From Antilocapra americana (Eukaryota > Chordata > Mammalia > Artiodactyla > Antilocapridae): 64,000 bases of DNA. The notes beneath the pieces are model-generated. The model was not told where the DNA came from. It saw only the letters and a list, made by a program, of their open reading frames with translations, and did no database searches. Below, piece by piece: positions 10,510 through 21,310 of this stretch. Position 1 is the stretch's first letter; each line of letters begins with the position of its first letter. The stretch is from assembly GCA_007570785.1 (NCBI GenBank), contig ML661900.1, forward strand, positions 9,246,039 to 9,310,038, in the 5' to 3' direction. The position numbers and the translations under genes were made by a program.

Positions 10510-11340
10510 GGTATAAAATAGATTTTAAAAAGGAAATTATCCAGTATAGGCTGGAATTTTCTGATATAAATTACATTGAATTCCATTAAAATGGTGGGAA
10601 TATAAAAGAAAAGAAAAAAACGACACTGACACATTGGAAAGCAGAATGATAGCTTCTTCTAAAGTTAAACGGTCCTCTCCTAAATATTTATCTAAGAGAA
10701 TTAAATACATCTCTACACAAAGATGTGTATATAATGTTTGTGCACACTCTGTCACTCAGTCACGTCTGACTTTTTGTGACGCTATGGACTGTAGCCCACC
10801 AGGCTATTCTGTCCATGAAATTTTTTAGGCAAGAATACTGGAGTGGGTTGCCATTTCTTCTTTCAGGGGATCTTCCCAACCCAGGATTAGAACCCACATC
10901 TCCTGCGTCTCCTCTGTTGGCATATGGATTCTTTACCACTGAGCCACCTGGGAAGCCCATTGTGTCAACACTTTTCAAATTGAATAAAAGTTTAAAATGT
11001 AGAAAACTACCCAAATGCACATCAACTTGTGACTGTATAAGGAATCTTGGTATATGAATATAATAAAATACTGCTCAGTATGAGCAAGGAACAAAAAACA
11101 ACTGATGAAAAACACCAACTTGGACAAATCTCAAAAGCAAGATGCTAAGTTAAATAAGCCAGATACTAAAGACTGTGTACTTACATGAAATTCTAGTAAA
11201 GTCAAGACAATGGTAACAATGAAGTGATCAAAATGTCCTGATTATTGTGAAAGTAGTTACATGATATTATATAATTCCCGAATCTTATGAATTATACTCT
11301 TAAAATCAGAGAATTTTATTGAATATCTAACTCTAAATTG
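10510..11340 (+). mobile_element. Old L1 3' end, interrupted by Bov-tA
   Basis: Degenerate sense L1 tail with the recognisable series CTCCTAAATATTTATCTAAGAG (10676-10697), then after the SINE CCCAAATGCACATCAACTTG (11011-11030). Next come ATAAAATACTGCTCAGTATG (11063-11082) and the AAGCCAGATACTAAAGAC stretch. Typical order of an old L1 ORF2 end plus 3' UTR. No frame survives. Confidence 0.75.
10742..10962 (-). mobile_element. Bov-tA SINE
   Basis: Antisense full-length-like Bov-tA: CACTCTGTCACTCAGTCACG at the left and GAGCCACCTGGGAAGCCC, the complement of the tRNA-like head, at 10941-10958. It splits the surrounding old L1 tail and so is younger than it. Confidence 0.93.
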
Positions 11341-12392
11341 AGAAATTTACCTCAAAGAAGTGACTATGTCCCAAGGCATATTATTGTGCACTTTTGAAAC
11401 TCTTAGGACAAAGAGAAAACACTAAAGAGATTCTGGGAAGAAAAATAAAAATAAATAAGCATACAAAGGATTGGTTAAACTGAAATTTAGAATTATATGT
11501 AGTCATAGGACTCCTACATCAAATTTTGTAACTATACAATTTAACCATAAAAGAGTAAAACTGTTTCCTACTTGCAAAAGACAAAACCAAACAACAACAA
11601 ACCAGTCTCCTATGAACCATTTTCAAAAAGATTCTGACTAATGTGCTGCAATAAAATGAGTGTATCAAGAAAGTACTCAACTCAGGAAAGAAGGGATCAA
11701 CTATTTGGAGATAGAAGATAGATTTCTCAAGATTATGGCTAAGAAATTCCAGTCTTTAGTGTTGGGTAACAGGCCTAGAGAGTAGCAAATTCCAACTGGA
11801 GCAGGAGCAGCTTGGCTTCTGACAAAATATTAATCAGAATTTGTTCAATGAAGCAGAAAAAGTTCTGTGTAATCCAAGTAAGAAGAGTTTAAATAGGTGG
11901 AGTTGGAGGCTAATAATTCTGTTTGGAGAAATTGAGGAATAATGGTCAGGGACGACAGCACTTAAGATTTCAGAACGAGACACCAAAACAGATAGGTCTA
12001 ACACACTTTTGTTGCAACAATATCTACTATTTAAAATTATTTAGAGTTCTCTTTGCCAATTCTTCATTACCCCAGTTATAAGTATTAATTTTTCATATTA
12101 CTTTCCCAAGTCACATGCTTAAATTATTTTGTGGTTTCCCTATCTCTTTCTTAGACCCTAACTTAAACATTCATTAGGATTAGCCTATTAAAATATTGTA
12201 AATGTATAATATGAAATGTCATTTTGAATAAAAAATATATTAAACTCAAATATTGCAGTGTTTTTCTGAAATCTGTATGCTTAAGCAAGGGCAATCTAAG
12301 TTTTAAACTAATTTTCTTAGTTGTATTTTAAAGACATTTTAGAAGAATGACATGGGATAAAGAAAACATTAACATAATATTGGCTTATTATT
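11341..12392. other. AT-rich DNA, nothing recognised
   Basis: No exon-like frame and no repeat I can name. Composition is uneven (A-rich to about 11650, more balanced to 12000, AT-rich after). Confidence 0.45.
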
Positions 12393-12400
12393 GTGCTGAT

Positions 12401-12827
12401 TGATCATGTATGGATGTGAGAGTTGGACTATAAAGAAAGCTGAGCACAGAAGAATTGATGCTTTTGAACTATGGTGTTGGAGAAGACTTTTGAGAGTCCC
12501 TTGGACTGCAAGGAGATCCAGCCAATCCATCCAAAGAGAGATCAGTCCTGGGTGTTCATTGGAAGGACTGATTTTGAAGCTGAAACTCCAATACTTTGGC
12601 CACCTGGTGCAAAGAGCTGACTCATTGGAAAAGACCCTAATGCTGGGAAAGATTGAGGGCAGCAGGAGAAGGGGATGACAGAGGATGAGATGGTTGCATG
12701 GCATCACTGACTCAATGGACATGGGTTTGGGTGTACTCCTGGAGTTGGTGATGGACAGGGAGGCCTGGCATGCTGTGGTTCATTGGATCGCAAAGAGTCG
12801 AACACAACTGAGTGATCTGAACTGATA
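12401..12827 (+). mobile_element. BovB 3' end with 8-bp target-site duplication
   Basis: Sense BovB 3' terminus. The plus strand reads MYGCESWTIKKAEHRRIDAF, then [24 protein letters not shown] text and on to [16 protein letters not shown] wording in decayed form. Direct repeat GTGCTGAT at 12393-12400 and 12828-12835 brackets it. A Bov-A2 then inserted immediately beyond the right-hand repeat. Confidence 0.95.
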
Positions 12828-12847
12828 GTGCTGATCCAAGTTGCATA

Positions 12848-13413
12848 CTGCTGCTTCCAAGTCGCTTCAGTCGTGCCCGACTCTGTGCGACCCCATAGAC
12901 AGCAGCCCACCAGGCCTCTTTTTTTTAAAAAAATTTTCTTTACTTTATTGTGTTGGTTTTGCCATACATTGACATGAAACCGCCATGGGTTTACATATGC
13001 TCCCCCTCCAGAACCCCCGATTCCCTCCCCCTGGGTCATCTCGGTGCACCAGCCCCGAGCATCAGCCCTGGGCTGGCGATTGATTTCACATATGATAATT
13101 AACATGTTTCAATGCCATTCTCCCATAACATCCCACCCTTGCCCTCTTCCACGGAGTCCACGAGTCTGTTCTATATATCTGCGTTTCTTTTGCGGTCTCA
13201 CCACCAGGCTTCTCCGTCCCTGGGATTCTCCAGGCAAGAACACTGGAGTGTGTTGCCGTTTCCTTCTCCAGTGCGTGAAAGTGAAAAGTGAAAGTGAAGT
13301 CACTCAGTAGTGTCTGACCCTTCGTGACCCCATGGACTGCAGCCCACCAGGCTCCTTTGTCCGTGTGATTTTCCAGGCAGGAGTACTGGAATGGGGTGCC
13401 ATTGCCTTCCCCG
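12848..13413 (-). mobile_element. Bov-A2 SINE split by a young L1
   Basis: Antisense Bov-A2 made of two similar monomers. Left piece 12848-12915 (GCTTCCAAGTCGCTTCAGTCG to CCCACCAGGC), right piece 13201-13413 (CCACCAGGCTTCTCCGTCCC to TGCCATTGCCTTCCCCG). The whole nested unit is bracketed by a perfect 12-bp repeat CCAAGTTGCATA at 12836-12847 and 13414-13425, which is the SINE's own target-site duplication. Confidence 0.95.
12916..13200 (-). mobile_element. Young bovid L1 3' end nested in Bov-A2
   Basis: Short 5'-truncated antisense L1: T/A-rich tail complement, then TTGTGTTGGTTTTGCCATAC, ending near TTTGCGGTCT. Direct repeat CCACCAGGC at 12907-12915 and 13201-13209 duplicates SINE sequence and marks the insertion. 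It is the youngest event of this cluster. Confidence 0.95.
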
Positions 13414-13425
13414 CCAAGTTGCATA

Positions 13426-14043
13426 ATGGTACATAAATATGTTCTAACTCTTTTGCTTATAACAAGAGGAAATCATCATCATCATCCATAGAGTCTTTTA
13501 TCACAAAATATTGACTGATATAATGAAAGATATTAATGTTATGCTATGTAAGATTCACCTTTCAGTGTATGAACAGTTTGAAAATCATAATCAGTACATA
13601 GTCAAGCTCTATTTGAAGTTATTTTGTTGCAACAAAATTTTCTATTACACTCTTTATTTTGTAACTTTTACTGCTTAAAGATAGTAAGCTTGATAACCTT
13701 TCTTGGTGTATTCAAGAACTTATCCAGTTGATTAAATTAGTTAATTGTTTTTCTTCCTGTCTTTTGGCAATTTAAATGCATGTCTCACCTTCACAAGTTC
13801 TTATGATTTTTAAGAGGAGAGGAATAATTAGAAGAGAATAAAAATAAATACTGCCAACTTCAAAATTTTATTTGTTTATGACTGTGTGTCTTTATAAAGT
13901 TTTATAATTAGTAACAGCCTTGTAAAAATCTAAAAATAAAATGCAACAGCTTATAAATAATCAATGCACTAATTAAAATGAGTAAAATTAAATATTACTA
14001 TAATGCATTTTAAAATTCCTAAGCAATGAAAATTTCTAGTGTA
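13426..14043. other. AT-rich DNA, nothing recognised
   Basis: No repeat or exon identified. Contains a short CATCATCAT run near 13472-13485. Confidence 0.45.
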
Positions 14044-14051
14044 ACTTTTGT

Positions 14052-14958
14052 TCTTTTTATTTTATTTATTTATTTATTTATTTTAATTTTCTTTACATTA
14101 TTGTGTTGGTTTTGCCATACATTGACATGAATCTGCCTTGGGTATACATGTGTTCCCCTTCTAGAACCCCCCTCCCACCTCCCTCCCGATTCCCTCTCTG
14201 TGGGTCATCCCAGTACACAAGCTCTGAGCATCAAACCTGAGCTGGTGATTGATTTCACATATGATGATTAACATGTTTCCATGCTGTTCTCCCATATCAT
14301 CCCACCCTTGCCCTCTCCCATAGAGTCCAAAAGACTGTTCTATACATCTGTGTTTCTTTTGCTGTCTCACATACAGGGTTCTCGTTACCATCTTTCTAAA
14401 TTCCATATATATGCTTTAGTATACTGTATTTTTGTTTTTCCTTCTGGCTTACTTCACTCTGTATAATAGGCTCCAATTTTGTCCACCTCAGTAGAACTGA
14501 TTCAAATAAATTCTTTTTAATGCTGAGTAATATTCCATTGCGTATATGTACCACAGCTTTCTTATCCATTTGTCTGTTGATGGACATCTAGGTTGCTTCC
14601 ATGTCCTGGCTATTGTAAACAATGCAGCGATGAACATTGGGGTACACGTGTCTCTTTCAATTCTGGTTTCCTCGGTGTGTATGCCCAGCAGTGGGATTGC
14701 TGGCTCATAAGGCAGTTTTGCAGTTTTTTAAGGAATCTCCGCACTGTTCTCCATAGTGGCTGTACTAGTTTGCATTCCCACCAACAGTGTAAGAGGGTTC
14801 CCTTTTCTCCACATCCTCTCCAGCATTTATTGCTTGTAGACTTTTGGATGGCAGCCATTCTGACTGGTGGAAAGTGGTACCTCATTGTGATTTTGATTTG
14901 CATTTCTCTGATAATGAGTGATGTTGAGCATCTTTTCATGTGTTTGTTAGCCATTTTT
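14052..14958 (-). mobile_element. Young bovid L1, 3' end, 5'-truncated
   Basis: Antisense L1. The tail complement is a TTTA-rich run (14056-14090), followed by TTGTGTTGGTTTTGCCATAC. The minus strand at 14610-14954 encodes the ORF2 C-terminal cysteine-rich segment [20 protein letters not shown] (CX3CX7HX4C). Direct repeat ACTTTTGT at 14044-14051 and 14959-14966 is the likely target-site duplication. Stops and frameshifts downstream show it is dead. Confidence 0.95.
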
Positions 14959-14966
14959 ACTTTTGT

Positions 14967-15340
14967 ACATATATATTAATGTTATTTGGAACAGATAGTG
15001 TTGGCCTAGTTCATAAAATGTATTTTTATCTGATTTATTTTTTAAAGCAGTATTTATTAAAAAGTTGATCAATTAAAACTTTGGAAGCTCTATGAAAATA
15101 ATTTAGCTCTAAAATAAAATAATAGTGGTTTACATACATGTACTAAAGCAGAATTATAGACAGGGAAAAGTAAGCAGCTAAAACCACCCAGTACTACAAG
15201 TGATTAAATAGGTCAAAAAACGTAAATGGTTTATTCAACTAAATATCAATTAATGGCAAGAAAACACCATATTTTATTTTTTTATTCTAGTGTTCATTCC
15301 TTTATGTCAGAATTATCATATACACGTTTGTCTATCAAAT
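14967..15340. other. AT-rich DNA, nothing recognised
   Basis: No repeat, exon or RNA gene recognised. Confidence 0.45.
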
Positions 15341-15344
15341 ATAT

Positions 15345-15560
15345 TTGTTTTGGGCTAAATTTTGTCTCCCTGTAAAGCTGAAGTTTGTCTCCCAGTAATA
15401 CTGACATTCTAATCCCCAATAGCTCAGAATGTGGCTGTACTTATTTGCAGATAACGCTTTTAAAGAGATAATTATGGTAAAATGATATCATGTGGTGGGT
15501 CTTAATCCAATATGACTAGTGTCCTACTAAGAAAAGGAGATTAGAGCATGTGAGAAAACA
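15345..15560 (+). mobile_element. MLT1-like (ERVL-MaLR) LTR fragment
   Basis: Contains the mammalian MaLR LTR wording in order: GGGCTAAATTTTGTCTCCC, ATAGCTCAGAATGTGGCTGT, GTCTTAATCCAATATGACTA and GTGTCCTACTAAGAAAAGGA. Only the first half of the LTR is clear. The family assignment rests on memory of the consensus. Confidence 0.6.
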
Positions 15561-15599
15561 GCAAGGTTAAAAAGGAGAGCTAAATGGGAATTTTATAAA

Positions 15600-18500
15600 T
15601 ATATAATTACATTGCTAAAATAAAAAGATCATTGCATAAAAAGGGCAGTGGATGGGCTGAGTGATAGAATGAAATATTATGAAAAATGAATCACAGCCTG
15701 GAAAGGGAACAATAAAAATCATACAACCATTGTGAAACTCCAGTAAAGATCTAAATTTTGTGCTATTGGAATTCTAGGAAAATAAGAGAAAGACTGGGGC
15801 AGAAAAATTACTTGAAGTAAAAATAGAGGGAAACTTCCCAAATTTTGCAAGAGACAAAAACACACAGATTTTAAAAGCATAACAAAACACTAAACCTAAT
15901 GGCATTAATGCTGCTAACATATATCATTTTTAAAATTTATGTAATAGCATCATAAGTGACATAGAGAAAAAATTAGAATGTGGGCAATTGTTCTTTAGAA
16001 ACAACAGAGGCCAGGAAGAATGGGTGCAGGTTTTTTCAGGTATTGGAAGAAAAGAATTATCAATTCAAAATTCTATAGCCAGTGAAAATATACTTCTGGA
16101 ATGAAATGGAAATCCAGACATTCTCACATAATTGAAAACTAAGGGAATATGTCACCAGCAGACCTTCTAAAGGAGTGGATTAGGAAATTTCTCTAAAATG
16201 AAATGAAGCAGAAAATGAAGGAAACATGTACTATCAGAAAGAGAAGAGTAAAATTATCAGTAAATAAAATATACCTTTCTTCTCATGAGTTCTTTAAATT
16301 ATTTTTGACATTAAGTTAAAAATTATGATACTGATTGATTTTGTTCTATATGTATGTAGAAGAAATATTTTTAAAATTATACTATAAATGAACAAGGGTA
16401 ATGATGTAAACAAACTTTATTTTTTTAAATAATTTACCTGAACTAGTGAAAGATTACATCAGTAGTCTATGGTAATTTATATACATACGATGCAATACTT
16501 AAAGCAACCACAAAAGTATATACAAAGAGGGATATAAATATATGAAGATGTGGAGAAATAGAAATAGAAACATAGAATAAGTATTAAAGTAATACCATGA
16601 AATCAGGGAAAACAAATATAAAAGAATAGAAAATAATAAAATGGCAGACTTAAGACCAAATTCATGAAGAATCACAGTATATGTAAATTTCCCAAATAAA
16701 AGATGGCAGAGTGAATTAAAAAATGTGACCCAATTATTTGCAGTCAACAAAAAACTTCTTTCAAGTATAATATATGCTTTAGAAAGATTGAAAATAAAAG
16801 GATGGATAAAATGTATACTGAAAATTTGAATCAAAAGAAAATAATAGTTGTGATAATATTAGGTTAAGTAAATTTCAGAGAAAATAAAATTTTAAAAAGC
16901 AAATTATCAGAGACAGAGAAGAACGCTATATATAATGAAAGAACCAATCTACCAAGAAGACAGAGATAATCTAACAGTGAGATTCTCCAGGTACCAGAGC
17001 TGCAAAAACTGCTCAAACTGAAAGGAATAGTAAATCCACAACTAGAGTTAGAGAATTCAACACTCTGAACAATTTATAGATTAAACAGAATATCAGCAAG
17101 TATATGTAAAAGCTTAACAACAACATCATGCAACAGGATATAATAACAATTTCCAGAACATGCTACCAAATAACAGGAGAGGAGAATAAAAATTAATTTC
17201 AAGTTCTCAGAGAATCTATCCAAAGATAGATGGGAACCTGAAACACTTTTTTAATTCCTCAAAAATGAAAAGCATACAAATCATATAGTATATTCTTTAA
17301 TCACAATGGGCTAGAAATCAAGAAAAGAATGATAATAGGAAAATTTCCAAATATTTAGGATATACATGTAAATAATCTATGAATTAAAGAAGTATCAAGG
17401 AAAAGTTTAGAAATACATTTACATGAATGAAAGTGCCAAATTTTGTGGCATATAGCCAAATTACTGCTGAAAAGAAAATGTATAGCAGTAAGTACAGACA
17501 TTAGGAAAAATGAAAAATTTCAAATAAAGCATCTGCACTCCCACTTCAAGAATATATCAACAAAAAGAAGTGAAAAAAACCCAGAAAACAGAAGGAAGAA
17601 AATAATAAATGTATCAGTTAATAGATAATAGAAAAATAAGCAACAATCAGTGAAACAAAGACTTTATTACTTGAAAAGGTCAGTAAATTTCACCAATATC
17701 TTGCCATATCTGTGTGGATCACAGAAAACTGTGGAAAATTCTTAAAGCTATAGGAATACCAGACCACCTGACCTGCCTCTTGACAAATCTGTGTTCAGGT
17801 CAGGAAGCAAGTTAGAACTGGACATGGAACAACAGGTTGGTTCCAAATAGGGAAAGGAGTACGTCAAGGCTGTATACTGTCACCCTGCTTATTAACTTAT
17901 ATGCAGAGTAGATCATGAGAAATGCTGGGCTGGATGAAGCACATGCTGGAATCAAGATTGCTGGGAGAAATATCAATAACCTCAGATATGCAGATGACAC
18001 CACCCTTATGGCAGAAAGTGAAGAAGGACTAAAGAGCCTCTTGATGAAAGTGAAAGACGAGTGAGAAAAATTGGCTTAAAGCTCAACATTCAGAAAACAA
18101 TTATCATGGCCTCTGGTCCCATCACTTCTTGGCAAATAGATGGGGAAACAGTGAAAGACTATATTTTGGCGGGCTTCAAAATCACTGTAGATGGTGACTG
18201 CAGCCATGAAATTAAAAGACACTTGCTCCTTGGAAGAGAAGTTATGACCAACCTAGACAACCTATTAAAAAGCAGAGACATTACTTTGCCAACAAAGGTC
18301 TGTCTAGTCAAAGCTGTGGTTTTTCCAATAGTTATGTATGGATGTGAGAGTTGGACTATCAATAAGGATGAGACTGAAGTATTGATGCTTTTAAAATGTG
18401 GCATTGGAGAAGACTCTTGAGAGTCCCTTGGACTGCAAGGAGATCTAACCAGTCCATCCTAAAGGAAATCAGTCCTGAATATTGATTGGAAGGACTGATG

Positions 18501-19572
18501 CTGAAGCTGAAACTCCAATACTTTGGCTACCTGATGCAAAGAACTGACTCATTTGAAAAGACCTGATGCTGGTAAAGATTGAAGACGGGAGGAAAGGGGA
18601 CAACAGAGGATGAGATGGTTGGATGGCATCACTGACTTGATGGACAAGAGTTTGAGAATACTCCAGGAGTTGGTGATGGACAAGGAAGCCTGGAGTGCTG
18701 CAGTCCCTGGGATGCAAAGAGTCAGACACGACTGAGCTACTGAACTGAACTGAACTGAATATCTTGCAAGACTTAAGGAAGAATCAGCAGTATCAAAAAC
18801 AGGATATCAGTACAGATGCTGCAGACATGAAAAGGCTGAAATAAGAAGTACTGTGAATGCTTAAACACATACATTTGACAACTTAGGCAAAATGGACTTG
18901 TTATTTGAAAAATAAAACTACCACAAATCATCTAAGATAAAATAGATAATTTGATAGCCATATAGCTATAAAGGCAATAGATTTGAAATTTAAAACCTTC
19001 TGAAAAATAAATCTGCAGGTAATATGGCTTCTGTAAAGAATTTTAATAGTTTAAAAAACTTTTAAAAAACTAATACAAGTTCTACACACATTTTCACACT
19101 TTTCATGATGAGGAAACACCTCTGAACTAATTTTTTGAAGCTGTTTTTTGAAGATTGTTATCCTAACACCTGATGTCACACAAAGAATGTTCCACCGAGT
19201 CCCTACAGAGTAATATCACTTATGAATATAGACATAGAAATGTTTAACAAAATATTAACAAATACAATTCAGCAACAGGTGGCAGTTTACATCATGATTC
19301 ACAGGGTTTATTCTAGGGAGGCATGGATGGTTCAATATTCAAAAACTATTTCATATCATCTTCCTTATAAATAGGCAAAAAATATCACATGGCTATATAT
19401 CAACCTATGCAGAAAACTCAGGTGAAAAATTTCAGTACCCATCTGATCAAAAACTCTCAGGACAACAGGAATATAAGGAAATTCCCTCAACTTGATAAAG
19501 AGTTTCTACCAAAAAAGAAACTCTACAGTTAACATTCTATTTAATTGTGAAAGACTAACAGTCCAATAATTG
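15600..19572 (+). mobile_element. Old L1 covering ORF1 end, endonuclease and RT regions
   Basis: A long degenerate sense L1. Landmarks in order: GGAAACTTCCCAAATTTTGC (15830-15849), a GGCCAGGAAGAATGGG stretch (16009-16024) from the ORF1 end, and AAAATGGCAGACTTAAG (16639-16655) at the ORF2 start. Then come CAAGAAGACAGAGATAATC (16953-16971), CAATGGGCTAGAAATCAA in the endonuclease, and RT text such as GGTTCAATATTCAAAAACTA (19329-19348) and CTCAACTTGATAAAGAG (19487-19503). A BovB interrupts it at 17705-18757. No frame is intact; the 5' and 3' ends of the element are missing. Confidence 0.85.
17705..18757 (+). mobile_element. BovB with 10-bp target-site duplication, inside old L1
   Basis: Sense 5'-truncated BovB starting in the RT palm (KLWKILKAIGIPDHLTCLL) and ending in the ACTGAACTGAACTGAA 3' terminus. 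RYADDTTLM is preserved at about 17984-18010, but the frame breaks soon after (stop at 18062) and again before the C-terminus. Direct repeat AATATCTTGC at 17695-17704 and 18758-18767. Removing the element and one repeat restores the surrounding L1 text. Confidence 0.95.
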
Positions 19573-19779
19573 CCACAAAGCCAGGAAAAAACAAATAAAG
19601 TTGACCAGAGATATAGGAGCCACTGAAGCTGCACAGTTTTGAGGTCCCTTTTAACTCTGTGTTATAAAAACACTGTAAGTCACCCCATGTATTTTATTAC
19701 TAATGGGGTGAGGCAGGATTTTGAGACACGGAACACTTCACCTATACACCCTTTGTAGTGATGGGTTAGTTGTGGTAGT
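19573..19779. other. Unassigned DNA
   Basis: Short non-repeat-like stretch after the old L1. Nothing recognised. Confidence 0.4.
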
Positions 19780-20186
19780 GAGTTGTGTTCATGTCCTTTT
19801 TCTGCTGTAACAACTCAACAAAAACTTAGTGGTTGAAAATAACATGATTCATTATCCTACATTTCTGAAGGTCAGAAATCCAAGAGTCTTACTAGGCTAA
19901 AACCCAGGTGTTGGTAGATCTGTTTTACTCCTAAAGATTTCAGGGGAGAATTTGTCTTTACCTTCTCCAACTTCTAGAAGTCAGCTTCCATTGCTGGCTT
20001 GCAGCCCCTTTCCCATTTTCAAAGCCAACAGTGTAATTTTCAAATCTCTCTCTGACTCAGTCTTCTGGCTTTCTCTTATAAGGACCCTTGTGTTTACATT
20101 GGGCCCACTGGATAATCCAGGCTGCTCTTTCAGTGGCATGATGTTTTATTTAATTACATGGAAAGTTCCCTTTGCTATGTAAAGTT
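19780..20186. mobile_element. Old mammalian interspersed repeat, family unresolved
   Basis: Carries the common mammalian repeat wording CTGCTGTAACAACTCAACAA, ACATTTCTGAAGGTCAGAAA, AAGGACCCTTGTGTTTACAT and TGGGCCCACTGGATAATCC, spaced as in a widespread LTR- or DNA-transposon-type repeat. I cannot name the family with confidence. Confidence 0.5.
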
Positions 20187-20290
20187 TCAGTTCAGTTCAC
20201 TCAGTTGTGTCCGACTCTTTGCGACCCCATGAGCTGCAGCATGCCTCCCTGTCCATCACCAACTCCTGGAGTTTACCCAAACTCATGACT
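20187..20290 (-). mobile_element. Short BovB 3' end
   Basis: Antisense BovB terminus only about 100 bases long: CAGTTCAGTTCACTCAGTTG to TTTACCCAAACTCATG. Severe 5' truncation. It is inserted in or abuts the unresolved repeat at 19780-20186. Confidence 0.92.
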
Positions 20291-21160
20291 TTAGCATTAT
20301 TGCTTGCTTATTTTCCTTATAATCTAAAAGATGACATATCTTTTAGAATAGAGAAACTATGTTATTTCTCAGCAAATACGAAAATGTGTACTTTCTCATT
20401 CTGTCATAAGTATATTAAAACCTGAACAAATAATTAAAAAATCTCATAATCTCCTTTACATTTGCACAATATCCCTGGCTTATACAATGTAGCTATAATG
20501 TAAAAATAACACACACACACCATGAGAACAAAGGTTGGTCTAGATGGAGTTTAGGGTTGAAATTATGTTTCAGACAAATTCACTAAACATTACAAGTTTA
20601 TGGAATAATGAAGTTGACAGTAATAATGAGGTCAACCGTATTCATCAGATTTATTCATTCTATAAATATATATGGTATATGTTATGAACCTACTTAGCTG
20701 AAAATAGAATAAGTGATAAAGGGGAACATAATGAATAAAACACACCTGATATTACAATGTAGTTAAATCAACAAGAAATCTCAATAATATATCACCAGGT
20801 AACAATAGATCAGTGCAACAAGGGAAGTTAAAATTTTCAATCAAAGGAGAAATTACTTTGTGGGAGCAATAATTGTCAAAATTATTTAAGAAGTTGACAT
20901 ATATAATGATTCTATGATCACTACAAGGGATGAGTCAGAGATTTCTTTAATCTCAGACTCCCTTCACATTTTCTGATAGTTATATGTGTACAGTGTTGTA
21001 AAATAGACATCACGGATAAAGTTTTCTCCTAGCGTTGTTTGCTAAAGTTTTGAAAAAATACTGTGCAATTATTTTTTTTCTGTTTTGAATAAAACAAACT
21101 TCTTATTTATGGGTAGCGATTTAACAGCCAGATACTTTGTAGAAACACAGTTATTGTTAC
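20291..21160. other. Mostly unassigned DNA, small (AC)n
   Basis: Apart from the probable L2 at 20645-20840, nothing is recognised. A short (AC) run lies at 20509-20521. Confidence 0.4.
20645..20840 (+). mobile_element. Probable L2 LINE fragment
   Basis: TTTATTCATTCTATAAATAT, then GTTATGAACCTACTTAGCTG and ATAATGAATAAAACACACCT, follows the order of the L2 3' region (sense). Very diverged. Confidence 0.45.
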
Positions 21161-21162
21161 GT

Positions 21163-21310
21163 TGATAGGGGAACACATGTATACCCATGGTGGATTCATG
21201 TCAATGTATGGCAAAACCATCATGATAATGTAAAGGAAAAAAATAAATTTAAAAAATAAAATTAAAGTAACCACTGTAAAAATTTTAAAAAAAAAGAGAA
21301 AAAAAATAAA
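21163..21310 (+). mobile_element. Very short young bovid L1 3' end plus A-rich tail
   Basis: Sense L1 terminus GGGGAACACATGTATACCCA (21169-21188), TCAATGTATGGCAAAACCAT (21201-21220), followed by A-rich tail text to about 21310. Only about 85 bases of L1 proper remain. Confidence 0.88.

Noticed and set aside
12369..12722. 117-codon minus-strand frame
   Set aside because: Antisense shadow of the sense BovB 3' end, which is why similar shadows recur at every BovB copy in the window.
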